Source: Paludibacter sp. (GTDB lineage Bacteria; Bacteroidota; Bacteroidia; Bacteroidales; Paludibacteraceae). From it: 64,000 nt of DNA. Each line of letters opens with the position of its first letter. Position 1 is the first letter of the stretch. Below, in pieces: positions 46,332-55,442 of this stretch. The translations under genes and the position numbers were made by a program. Location of the stretch: NCBI GenBank assembly GCA_028690665.1, contig JAQVAV010000011.1:1-64000 (forward strand), given 5' to 3'. Below the pieces are notes generated by a model that was not told the origin of the DNA, made no database searches, and saw only the letters and a program-made list of their open reading frames with translations.

Positions 46332-49300
46332 ATGAGTACAAAATTACGCAACTTATTAAATGTAATTTTCATTGTAGGTCTATTCCCACTTCAGACCTTC
46401 GCCCAAACGATTGAAATTACAACAGAAGCACAGCTTAGAGCTATGGCAGATAATTTAACTGCTGATTACAAACTGGTAAATGACATTACTTTGACATCCA
46501 GTTGGATTCCGATTGGAGATGAACAAAATCGTTTTACTGGAACTTTTGATGGAAATGGAAAAACCATAAGTGGACTTCATTTCTCAGATACATCAAGAAA
46601 CGGAGCAGGGTTTATTGGTGTTGCAGATGGAGCCTTCATTGAAAACCTTAGCGTGGTTAATGCCTTTGTTTACGGAGGTCAGGATGTAGCAGGGATAGTT
46701 GGACGTGCATATGCTCCTACTACTATTCAGAAATGCTACACTTCAGGGTCATTTATTGGTTACGACCATGTTGGAGGTATTGCCGGTGGAACAAAGTCAT
46801 CGGGTTCGGATGGAGATATAAACATTATTACAGATTGTTACTCAACTGCTATTATAAAAAGTACAGGTTGGCAGTCAGGTGGAATTATTGGTACAACAAT
46901 AAATGCTGAGATAAGCAATACTTATTTTGCGGGAGGTGTAAGTTGTAGTTCTGGACGTACTGCTGGTATTGCAGCATTAGCGGATGGAGGAACAACTAAA
47001 ATACAAAATTCAGTTTCCATCGCTTCATATTTGAAAGGAGATGAAACAAATAGAGTATTAGGTAGTGCAAATGGAAATACTGCAACTCTGCTCAATAATT
47101 ATTCCTGGGAAGGCACACAAGTATATGTTAAAGGAGAGCTGTATACAAATGGAGAAAGTAATTCATCGGGAGTTGATGGTGAACATACCGATTTATCCAC
47201 TCTTAAATCAGCAAATTTCTACAATACAACTCTTGGATGGAGTAGCTCTGTATGGACAACTGAAGATGGCAAATATCCGATTTTTAACACCCAAACTTAT
47301 CCAATAGATGGAGATGGTATTTATTTTGACGCTTTTCCTGAAAGAGCTTTACCCGGAACCACACATAATACAAATGTGGTTTCAGCTTTAGGAAGAACTG
47401 TGTCATGTGCAAGTTCAAACCCTTCTGTCGCTACAATTAGTTCTGATGGGCTGGTGTCTTTTTTAGCTAATGGAACAACTACTCTAACCTTTACGACAAC
47501 AGGGGATGATTATTCTTCTGGGGCGACAGCAACTTATGATTTGACAGTAGAAGGAATATCATATACAATTTCTACCGAGCAGGACTTGCGAAATATAAAA
47601 TATGATTTAAATGGCGAATTTACATTGGCAAACAACATAACACTGACTCAAGATTGGATACCACTAGGAACATTTAAAGGAAAGTTAAATGGTAATGGCA
47701 AAATAATTTATGGGCTTAGAGTTGATAATTCAAGTGTAGCTCAAAGAGGATTGTTCAGCAATACCGAGGGTGCCGAAATAACAAAATTGGGCATTGAAGA
47801 TGCCTATTTGGTAGGTAATGAAGATATTGGAGCTATTGTTGGTAATATGAAGGGTGGTCTTCTAGATCAATGTTATGTGGCAAATTCTTATATTTCAGGT
47901 CGAGACCATGTAGGTTCTCTAGTTGGGGCTATGCGTGGTTATGATGTAGTTGTTGTTGAAGCCGATCCTGACAATGGAGTTGCAGAAGTAAAAGAAACAA
48001 GATATGCTACCGTAAGTAATTCCTATTCAGGAGCACAGGTGTATTCACGAGAATATCAAGCCGGTGGACTTGCGGGTATAATTTGTGGCGGAACAATTGA
48101 AAAATGCTACTTTTCGGGAGTTGTTGAGGCTGTCAAAGGTAGAGCAGCAGGTGTTGTTTCCTTAATTGATAGCAATGATGCTGGTAATATAAAGAATAAT
48201 TTAAATTTGACCGTCGGAGGATATTGCGGTGAAAATACTTACCGTATAGGAGATTGGGGTGGAAGAAGCCCTGAAAGTTCAAATTATGTGGTTAAATTTA
48301 CAAATAACTGGTCGAAAGAACATTCATATTTTGGTACAAATGCTGCCAATTCAGCTGTTCAGGATGGACAGAAAGATGACAACAGAAACGGAGCTACTTT
48401 GTCTGATGATAATAAGGCTCTCTCTCAAATTTTTTATACAGAAACACTGGGTTGGGACTTTACAAACACCTGGAAATTTATCTCAGGTACTGAAGGAAAA
48501 TTATATCCTGTTTTAGCATGGCAAAGCACTCCGCTTGTATCAAAAATTTATGGTATACCGGCTAATCCTTATTTGACCTGGTATCAAAATTCAATGGATG
48601 CTATTGACTTGAATAAAATAATTGCATCGACAGGACAAACTTTAGTGTACTCTATTGCTTCAGGTAGTAATTTAGCCGATCTGGATGGAATGTTACTCTA
48701 TGTAACTGAAAATAACTTAACACAAGGAGGTGTTGCAACTATTGAAATCAATTCTGATGCCTCTCTTTCATCTGTAATATCAACAGATAAATCAAGTTTT
48801 GAAGTTGAAGTTATTTTGCGTGATGCTTTTACAAACATATCAACAGTAGAGGATTTCTTAGGAATAAATCAGAAATTATATGGCAAGTTTATGCTGACAA
48901 ATAATATAGACCTCTCTGGTGTCGATTTTGAAGGCTTAGGTTCTTCAAGTGCTCCATTTACAGGTGTGTTTAATGGAAATGGTTATACCGTTTCTAACGC
49001 AGTGATAAAAACCGGAGGAAATAATATCAAAGGATTTTTCAATGCTACTAACGGAGCAACAATTCAAAAATTAGGAGTTGCAAATATCCAATTTAATGGC
49101 CTCTCAACAAATAAAGGTGACAATATTGGTGGTTTGGTAGGATCATGTCAAAACACAACAATTGAAGAATGTTATGTTACAGGAACTATCACAGGTAACG
49201 ATCACGTAGGAGGGTTTATTGGTGGCAATAGTGATAATGTAGATGTAAGAAATTGCTACGCAAATGTAACTATTTCGGCAGGACAACAAGTAGGTGGATT

Positions 49301-50000
49301 CTTCGGTGTAACAGCAGGTAGTGTCTCTGTAGAAAATAGCTATTTTACAGGAACTTTGGCCGCAACAAGTCGTGGATGGTCTGGTGGATTTATTGGATTG
49401 ATTGATAAGTCTGGTACAATCGAATTATCAGGTTGTGTTTCTATTGGAGACATATCGAGTGTTGAAGTTGCCGGCTATCATATTGCAGGGAATATGACTG
49501 ATAATGGAGTAGAAAGAGGTATAGTTTCTAGTTTTGTAAATAATTTATATAATATTGATGCTGTGTTAAATACAAATGGCAATCAATGGGTGTTACCAGC
49601 TTTAGTAACTGGCATAACCGAATCTGCAACTCCAATGCTTCCTGCAAACTTGAAAAAGCAAGTGACTTATACAAATATAGGTTGGGATTTCACTAACGTT
49701 TGGAATATAGAAGAAAATGTTGCTTATCCAACATTGAAAAATGTTAGTCCAGCTCCTACATCTGTAAAAACAATAACATTCAAAGATCAAAAGTATTCTG
49801 CATATTGTAAGGATAATGCAATATACGTACAGGGTATCTTAGAGAAAGCACAGATAATTGTCTATAATACAAATGGGCAAATGGTCTCTATTTCTAACGT
49901 AACCAGTAACAATGGCATTCCTGTTAGAAGTAAAGGTTTGTATTTACTGAAGATCACTGAGAATGGTATTACCTCAACTGTAAAAGTTATTTACAGATAA
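46332..50000 (+). CDS. GLUG-repeat beta-helix surface protein, T9SS
   Basis: The 1222-residue protein has a signal peptide (ending PLQTFAQ) and three beta-helical blocks (about 25-320, 405-725 and 835-1130). The blocks begin alike (TEAQLRAMADNL, TEQDLRNIKYDL, TVEDFLGINQKL), each with NGNGKTISGL-type turns and GLUG-like repeats (YDHVGGIAGG, RDHVGSLVGA, NDHVGGFIGG). A Big-like linker separates blocks 1 and 2, and a T9SS tail ends the protein (SKGLYLLKITENGITSTVKVIYR). No enzyme motif is seen. It lies between the HTCS and SusC genes, where surface glycan-binding proteins often sit. I infer an adhesive or glycan-binding role. Confidence 0.8.
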   Translation: MSTKLRNLLNVIFIVGLFPLQTFAQTIEITTEAQLRAMADNLTADYKLVNDITLTSSWIPIGDEQNRFTGTFDGNGKTISGLHFSDTSRNGAGFIGVADGAFIENLSVVNAFVYGGQDVAGIVGRAYAPTTIQKCYTSGSFIGYDHVGGIAGGTKSSGSDGDINIITDCYSTAIIKSTGWQSGGIIGTTINAEISNTYFAGGVSCSSGRTAGIAALADGGTTKIQNSVSIASYLKGDETNRVLGSANGNTATLLNNYSWEGTQVYVKGELYTNGESNSSGVDGEHTDLSTLKSANFYNTTLGWSSSVWTTEDGKYPIFNTQTYPIDGDGIYFDAFPERALPGTTHNTNVVSALGRTVSCASSNPSVATISSDGLVSFLANGTTTLTFTTTGDDYSSGATATYDLTVEGISYTISTEQDLRNIKYDLNGEFTLANNITLTQDWIPLGTFKGKLNGNGKIIYGLRVDNSSVAQRGLFSNTEGAEITKLGIEDAYLVGNEDIGAIVGNMKGGLLDQCYVANSYISGRDHVGSLVGAMRGYDVVVVEADPDNGVAEVKETRYATVSNSYSGAQVYSREYQAGGLAGIICGGTIEKCYFSGVVEAVKGRAAGVVSLIDSNDAGNIKNNLNLTVGGYCGENTYRIGDWGGRSPESSNYVVKFTNNWSKEHSYFGTNAANSAVQDGQKDDNRNGATLSDDNKALSQIFYTETLGWDFTNTWKFISGTEGKLYPVLAWQSTPLVSKIYGIPANPYLTWYQNSMDAIDLNKIIASTGQTLVYSIASGSNLADLDGMLLYVTENNLTQGGVATIEINSDASLSSVISTDKSSFEVEVILRDAFTNISTVEDFLGINQKLYGKFMLTNNIDLSGVDFEGLGSSSAPFTGVFNGNGYTVSNAVIKTGGNNIKGFFNATNGATIQKLGVANIQFNGLSTNKGDNIGGLVGSCQNTTIEECYVTGTITGNDHVGGFIGGNSDNVDVRNCYANVTISAGQQVGGFFGVTAGSVSVENSYFTGTLAATSRGWSGGFIGLIDKSGTIELSGCVSIGDISSVEVAGYHIAGNMTDNGVERGIVSSFVNNLYNIDAVLNTNGNQWVLPALVTGITESATPMLPANLKKQVTYTNIGWDFTNVWNIEENVAYPTLKNVSPAPTSVKTITFKDQKYSAYCKDNAIYVQGILEKAQIIVYNTNGQMVSISNVTSNNGIPVRSKGLYLLKITENGITSTVKVIYR

Positions 50001-50032
50001 TTTCAAAAGAAGAACAGATAGGTTTAAATGAA

Positions 50033-50063
50033 ACATTATGGCAGTCTTTTACTGCCATAATGT
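50033..50063 (+). repeat. Perfect 13-bp hairpin before susC
   Basis: ACATTATGGCAGT, a 5-nt loop and ACTGCCATAATGT. There is no T-tract after it, so it may be an attenuator or an RNA-processing or stabilising element that sets the ratio of the GLUG gene to susC. Confidence 0.7.
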
Positions 50064-50155
50064 GGTTCTTATTGCCAAAACGATTTGAATTAGATTCATT
50101 GAAATAATGATTTACTTCATATACAGCAATAAAAAAGAGATAAAATTAAAATATT

Positions 50156-53100
50156 ATGATAAAAATGAGATTCTTCGGTTTTTTACTACTTATGTTTTTT
50201 TCGTTACCATTAGTAGCCCAAACAACAAATGTGACAGGGCGTATTACAGATGAGAAGGGCGAATTAATGATAGGAGTATCCGTGATGGAAAAAGGCACAA
50301 CTAATGGTGCTGTAACAGACATAAATGGAACTTACAACATAAAAGTTTCTTCTAAAAGTGCAGTTATAGTCGTATCCTACATTGGATATGAAACACAAGA
50401 AAAAAAGTTGACAGGAACTGTACTGGACTTTACGTTAAAGGAAAATGTAAATATACTTAATGATGTACAAGTAGTGGGTTATGGAGTTCAACGACGGGTT
50501 TCCATAGTAGGTGCTCAATCTACATTAAAAATGGAACACGTAAAAGCTCCGGTTTCTAATATGAGTAATGTACTTGCTGGTCGTGTTTCCGGATTAGTCG
50601 CTGTACAGCGTACTGGAGTTCCAGGGCAAGATGATTCTGATATTTGGATTCGAGGCATATCTTCTATGACTAATACTAATCAAGGACCATTAGTGCTAGT
50701 CGACGGCATTGAACGCGACTATAAACGATTAGATCCTGAAGATATTGAGTCGGTGACAATTCTCAAAGATGCATCATCAACTGCTGTATATGGAGTAAGA
50801 GGAGGTAATGGAGTAATTATAATTACTACAAAACCTGGGATTGTAAGCAAACCCAAATTTAGTGTAGATTACTATGAAGGTTTTACAATGCTTACGCAAG
50901 TACCTAAATTGGTTGATGCATATCAATATATGGATGCTGCAAATGAAGCCTACCGCAATACTTATGATATGAATTATTATTCAGAGCAATACATTAATAA
51001 TACTAAGATGGCTGATGGCCTTATTGCTCACAGCGGTGATGCTACAGTAAATAAGTATTTGTATCCGAATGTAGACTGGATGGATGCCTTGTATAATAAG
51101 TTTGGAAAAAATCGTCGCGCTAATATAAATGTTCGTGGAGGTGCTCCTAATGCATCGTACTATGTGTCACTTGCATATTATGATGAAACAGGTTTAACAA
51201 AAACAGATCCGAACCAAGCATATAGTACTGCAATTACTTATAATAGATATAATTTCCTTAATAATGTAACCCTCAAAGCATCGAAAAAAACAACGATTGA
51301 TGTTGGTGTTAATGGTTACTTTGCCGGAGGAAATTATCCTTTGAAAAGTTTAGGTGATATATATGCTAAAGCAATGAATATAAATCCTGTAATGTATCCA
51401 ATTGAATATGAGGATGGAAGTAACCCCGGATTCAGTAGTGTGCAGAGAGAACTCGATAATCCTTACGGCGAACTTACCAAAAGGGGATATAAACAAGAAT
51501 TAAATACGCAAATTAATTCTAATTTAAAGGTGGTTCAGGATTTGGACTTTTGGAGCTGGAGTAAAGGATTAAAAATACATGGATTGATTGCTTTTGATAT
51601 AAAAGACTATCAAGGTTTAAGTTATAAAATTGGAGGTGATGGTGGAAATAGTACATGGAAACCCAGCGGTACCAAAACAGGAGATGTTTGGAATTCAGAT
51701 GTGCTTGATGAAAATGGGAATATAAAGCTTGAAGAGGTTTATGTAGGAACATCATCTATGTCTATATCTTCAGCACGAAATTCTTATCGTACTTTTTATG
51801 CGGAAGGGGCTTTAAATTACAACCGCACATTCGGTTTTCACAATGTAACTGGATTAATCTTAACCAGTATGAAAAACTATAGAGATCCTAATTCTGATAA
51901 CTTATATAAGATATTGCCATATAAACAGTTAGGTGTGTCATCTCGTTTTACATACTCTTATAACGATAGATACTTTGCAGAGGCAAATGCAGGTTATACA
52001 GGTTCAGAGAATTTTTCACCAAATAATAGAATGGGCTTCTTTCCTGCTATGGCAGTAGGTTGGATTCCATCAAATGAAATTTTCTGGGATGGACTTTCTG
52101 ATGTCATTTCTTTTATGAAAATCAGATATTCGAATGGACTTGTAGGAAATGACGTAATGTCTTCCGATGCCCGTTTTGGTTATCAAACAGAGATTTCATC
52201 ACAAAATGGATATTCTATTTATGGTACAGCAGGAACAGTAGGGAATGGTCTTGGAGTTACAAAATATGGATACAATGCTACTTGGTCAACTATTCATAAA
52301 CAAGATTTAGGATTAGAAATGAATTTCATGAAAAATTCATTAACAGTTGTGCTTGACCTATTCAAAGAAAAAAGAAGTAACATTTATGTTTCACGATATA
52401 ACCTCCCATTATATGCCGGCTTTTCTGTAACACCAGCAGGCAATATTGGTGCAGTGGAGAATAAAGGTGCCGAGCTTTCTTTAGCTTATAATAAGCAGTT
52501 TAATAAGGATGTCTTCGTTTCGATGCAAGCAAATTTCACAATGAATGAAGATAAAGTAATAGAAGATGGTAAAACAGTATATAGTGATCAACCGTGGAGA
52601 AATTCAGTGGGACATAATGTACTGGCTCGTTTTGGTTACATTGCAGAGGGACTTTACTCAAGCGAGGAAGAAATTCAAGAAAGAAATATTACTCAATTTG
52701 GAGAAACATATCCTGGACAGTTGACAAAACCAGGAGATATAAAGTATAAAGATATAAGTGGCGATGGTCACATCGATGAGCAGGATATATCGTGTATAGG
52801 AAACGGAGATGTTCCTAAGTATTATTATGGTTTCGGTGGAGATGTACGTTATAAAAACTGGGGATTAGGAATCCTATTTCAGGGAACAGCAGGTGCAGAT
52901 AGGGTTGTAAATGGTTCCGGAATTTGGCCTTTTCAGAGTTCATCAGGAGGTGGCACGCTCTTAGCAAATATTACAGACAGATGGAGTGAAGATAATCCTA
53001 CAAACGATAATGTATTTTATCCACGGTTAGCTTGGGGAAGCGATAATCCTTCCAATGTAAATAATTTTGTTACCAGTACATGGTGGTTAAAAGATGTTAG

Positions 53101-53314
53101 TTTTTTAAGATTAAAACAGTTTACATTATCATATTATTTCCCTAAAACATGGACTAATAAATTATCAATTGAAGGTGGAAGATTTTATTTAATGGGATCA
53201 AATGTATTTACCTGGAGCGCATTTAAGTTATGGGATCCTGAATTGAATAGTGATAATGGTGCTGCATATCCTAATGTGACAGCATACACTATGGGAATTA
53301 ATTTTAGTTTTTAA
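50156..53314 (+). CDS. SusC/RagA-type TonB-dependent glycan importer
   Basis: The 1052-residue protein has a signal peptide and a CarboxypepD_reg-like N-terminal domain (NVTGRITDEKGELMIGVSVMEKGT). The plug carries VVGYGVQRRVSIVGA, RVSGLVAVQRTG, GPLVLVDGIERD, ILKDASSTAVYGVRGGNGVIIITTK. The 22-strand barrel ends with the typical aromatic residue (YTMGINFSF). It imports oligosaccharides with its SusD lid and energy from TonB. There is no STN domain, so no anti-sigma signalling is expected. The SusD gene follows by 23 nt. Confidence 0.96.
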   Translation: MIKMRFFGFLLLMFFSLPLVAQTTNVTGRITDEKGELMIGVSVMEKGTTNGAVTDINGTYNIKVSSKSAVIVVSYIGYETQEKKLTGTVLDFTLKENVNILNDVQVVGYGVQRRVSIVGAQSTLKMEHVKAPVSNMSNVLAGRVSGLVAVQRTGVPGQDDSDIWIRGISSMTNTNQGPLVLVDGIERDYKRLDPEDIESVTILKDASSTAVYGVRGGNGVIIITTKPGIVSKPKFSVDYYEGFTMLTQVPKLVDAYQYMDAANEAYRNTYDMNYYSEQYINNTKMADGLIAHSGDATVNKYLYPNVDWMDALYNKFGKNRRANINVRGGAPNASYYVSLAYYDETGLTKTDPNQAYSTAITYNRYNFLNNVTLKASKKTTIDVGVNGYFAGGNYPLKSLGDIYAKAMNINPVMYPIEYEDGSNPGFSSVQRELDNPYGELTKRGYKQELNTQINSNLKVVQDLDFWSWSKGLKIHGLIAFDIKDYQGLSYKIGGDGGNSTWKPSGTKTGDVWNSDVLDENGNIKLEEVYVGTSSMSISSARNSYRTFYAEGALNYNRTFGFHNVTGLILTSMKNYRDPNSDNLYKILPYKQLGVSSRFTYSYNDRYFAEANAGYTGSENFSPNNRMGFFPAMAVGWIPSNEIFWDGLSDVISFMKIRYSNGLVGNDVMSSDARFGYQTEISSQNGYSIYGTAGTVGNGLGVTKYGYNATWSTIHKQDLGLEMNFMKNSLTVVLDLFKEKRSNIYVSRYNLPLYAGFSVTPAGNIGAVENKGAELSLAYNKQFNKDVFVSMQANFTMNEDKVIEDGKTVYSDQPWRNSVGHNVLARFGYIAEGLYSSEEEIQERNITQFGETYPGQLTKPGDIKYKDISGDGHIDEQDISCIGNGDVPKYYYGFGGDVRYKNWGLGILFQGTAGADRVVNGSGIWPFQSSSGGGTLLANITDRWSEDNPTNDNVFYPRLAWGSDNPSNVNNFVTSTWWLKDVSFLRLKQFTLSYYFPKTWTNKLSIEGGRFYLMGSNVFTWSAFKLWDPELNSDNGAAYPNVTAYTMGINFSF

Positions 53315-53337
53315 TAAAAGTTTTAGACAGTTATATT

Positions 53338-55332
53338 ATGAAAACAATAAAAAAATATACATTTTCATTAATCATCATCATCCTTTCATTAACATCATGT
53401 AGTGATTATTTTGATTCAATTCCTGAGAATGTTACCACATTAGATGATGTGTTTTCTAGCAGAGTACTCGCTTTGCAATGGTTATCTAATGTCTATCAAT
53501 ATCTGCCGGATGAATCAGAACAGAATTATACAGGTGGGGGTGATGAAACAAGAGGAATCTGGACACCCGCTTCGCTTGAAGGAGATCTGCCATGGGAACA
53601 TTGTAATTCAAACTATGTGAATAATGGAACGATAAATCAATCATCAGGATATGTAGAAAGTATGTGGAAGGCATATTATAAAGGCATACAGAAAGCGAAT
53701 ATCTATTTGAAACGGATTGATGAATGTGGTGATATGGATGAGGCTACAAAGTTGAGAACCAAAGCAGAAGCAAGAGCATTACGTTCAATATACTATTTCA
53801 ATTTATTTAAGATCTATGGTCCATTCGTAAATATAGGAGACGAAGTTTACAATAATGAAGCAGATGTTAGTTCAATGATACGCGAAAGGAGTACTGTGGA
53901 CGAATGCATAGATTATATTGTACACGAATTTGATGTTATTTTAAGTGAAGATCATCTGTTTTCTCATTTTAGCAGCGAAGATGGAACTTTTCAAACTCAG
54001 TTTGCTGGAAATATAACAAAACAAGCTGTTGAAGCGATACGTTCTCAGGTGTTATTGTATTCTGCAAGTAATCTGTTTAACGGAGATACTTATTATAAGG
54101 ATATGAAAAATTCAAAAGGAGAATATCTGTTTCCTCAATCTCGTGATGATTCAAAATGGGAGAAAGCAAAACAGGCTGCAAAAGATTTCATTGAGAATAA
54201 TCCCGGTTTTCAATTAGTATTTAGAGGAGCAGATGGAGCCAATGCTGCCACAATTGCAGGCTCGGATCCATATTATTCAGTAAGTGAGTCTTTCCTCGGA
54301 CGTTCAACCAATGAAGAAATGATTTTCTACAGTACAAGAAATGGCTGGAATATGTATTATTATCTGAGACCAAAACATTCAGGAATAACAGATGCCCAGA
54401 GTGGTGGAGGTGCATTGACTGTTCCCTTACAATTTGTAGATTTATTTTTTACAAATAAAGGATTGAAAATAGAAGATGATTCAACCTATTTCAACTATAC
54501 AAACGACGAAGAAGATAAGTTTACAGCTCGTAACATGACAAGTGTAGATACATACAAAGATATTTATTCTGGCTATGCTTATTTTATACCTACATCGTCC
54601 TACCGTATAATGAAACAATTCTACAATCGTGAACCTCGATTTTATATTAATTTTACATTCCAAAACCGTCGTTGGGATTTTGATGAATCCAAAACTTATT
54701 ATACTGATTTTTCTTTGAATGGTAATTCCGGTCAAGCAAAAAATGGTCACGATTATCCAAAGTCAGGTGTTTTGGCGCGAAAAAAACTATATAAATCAGG
54801 TAGTGTTCCATATAACATCTACATCCGTTTGACTGAAATCTATTTAAATTACGCAGAGGCATGTGCTGAATTGGGGGAATATCAAAATGCGATAGATGCA
54901 GTGAATTTGATTCGTGCACGTGCAGGAATTGCTGAATATGGTTTAAATGGTGATGCAACTTTAGGGGCTCGTGGTGAAACACGAATTGCTTTAGGAAATA
55001 CAGATGTGTTGAATGCAGTTCGTCGTGAAAGACTAATTGAAATGGCATATGAAAATCAACATTATTTTGATGTACGTCGTTGGGGAGTTGCTGGAATGAC
55101 ACAGGGAGATGGTTGGATTTACCCAACATGGCATCAAGGTGGTGAAGGAGGCGAAATGAGTGGATTTAATGTACTCGTCGATATGTCATCAACAGCAACT
55201 GGAAATACAATGTATTTTTACAAGAGAAGAACTTGGGAATCCCGAATCTTCACAGATAGAATGAATTTATTCCCCATTCCACAGAGCGAAATTAATGTAA
55301 ATAAAAACATGGTTCAAAATACGGGCTGGTAA
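53338..55332 (+). CDS. SusD/RagB-type surface glycan-binding lipoprotein
   Basis: The 664-residue protein begins with a lipoprotein signal (MKTIKKYTFSLIIIILSLTSC, lipid on Cys21). It shows the SusD/RagB plan: an N-terminal helical region with WKAYYKGIQKANIYLKRID, TPR-like helices including EARALRSIYYFNLFKIYGP, the IYIRLTEIYLNYAEACAELG motif and the usual C-terminus (RIFTDRMNLFPIPQSEINVNKN). It closes over the adjacent SusC and binds glycan at the surface. Its length is at the upper end of the family. Confidence 0.95.
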   Translation: MKTIKKYTFSLIIIILSLTSCSDYFDSIPENVTTLDDVFSSRVLALQWLSNVYQYLPDESEQNYTGGGDETRGIWTPASLEGDLPWEHCNSNYVNNGTINQSSGYVESMWKAYYKGIQKANIYLKRIDECGDMDEATKLRTKAEARALRSIYYFNLFKIYGPFVNIGDEVYNNEADVSSMIRERSTVDECIDYIVHEFDVILSEDHLFSHFSSEDGTFQTQFAGNITKQAVEAIRSQVLLYSASNLFNGDTYYKDMKNSKGEYLFPQSRDDSKWEKAKQAAKDFIENNPGFQLVFRGADGANAATIAGSDPYYSVSESFLGRSTNEEMIFYSTRNGWNMYYYLRPKHSGITDAQSGGGALTVPLQFVDLFFTNKGLKIEDDSTYFNYTNDEEDKFTARNMTSVDTYKDIYSGYAYFIPTSSYRIMKQFYNREPRFYINFTFQNRRWDFDESKTYYTDFSLNGNSGQAKNGHDYPKSGVLARKKLYKSGSVPYNIYIRLTEIYLNYAEACAELGEYQNAIDAVNLIRARAGIAEYGLNGDATLGARGETRIALGNTDVLNAVRRERLIEMAYENQHYFDVRRWGVAGMTQGDGWIYPTWHQGGEGGEMSGFNVLVDMSSTATGNTMYFYKRRTWESRIFTDRMNLFPIPQSEINVNKNMVQNTGW

Positions 55333-55337
55333 TTTAA

Positions 55338-55376
55338 TAGAAGAGATTAACATTTGATTAAAGTTGATCTCTTCTA
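55338..55376 (+). repeat. Hairpin after susD (14 bp, one G-T pair)
   Basis: TAGAAGAGATTAAC pairs with GTTGATCTCTTCTA. It starts 6 nt after the SusD stop and has no long T-tract. A possible -7 box (TAATTTTG, 55407-55414) follows before the next gene. Confidence 0.65.
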
Positions 55377-55442
55377 TACTAATTTAAAACGCTGTATAGT
55401 CATTGTTAATTTTGATATTTGTAAAGGATAATTCTCTAATTT

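Noticed and set aside
50033-50063. Rho-independent terminator before susC
   Set aside because: The hairpin is perfect but no T-tract follows, so termination is unlikely to be of the classical type.
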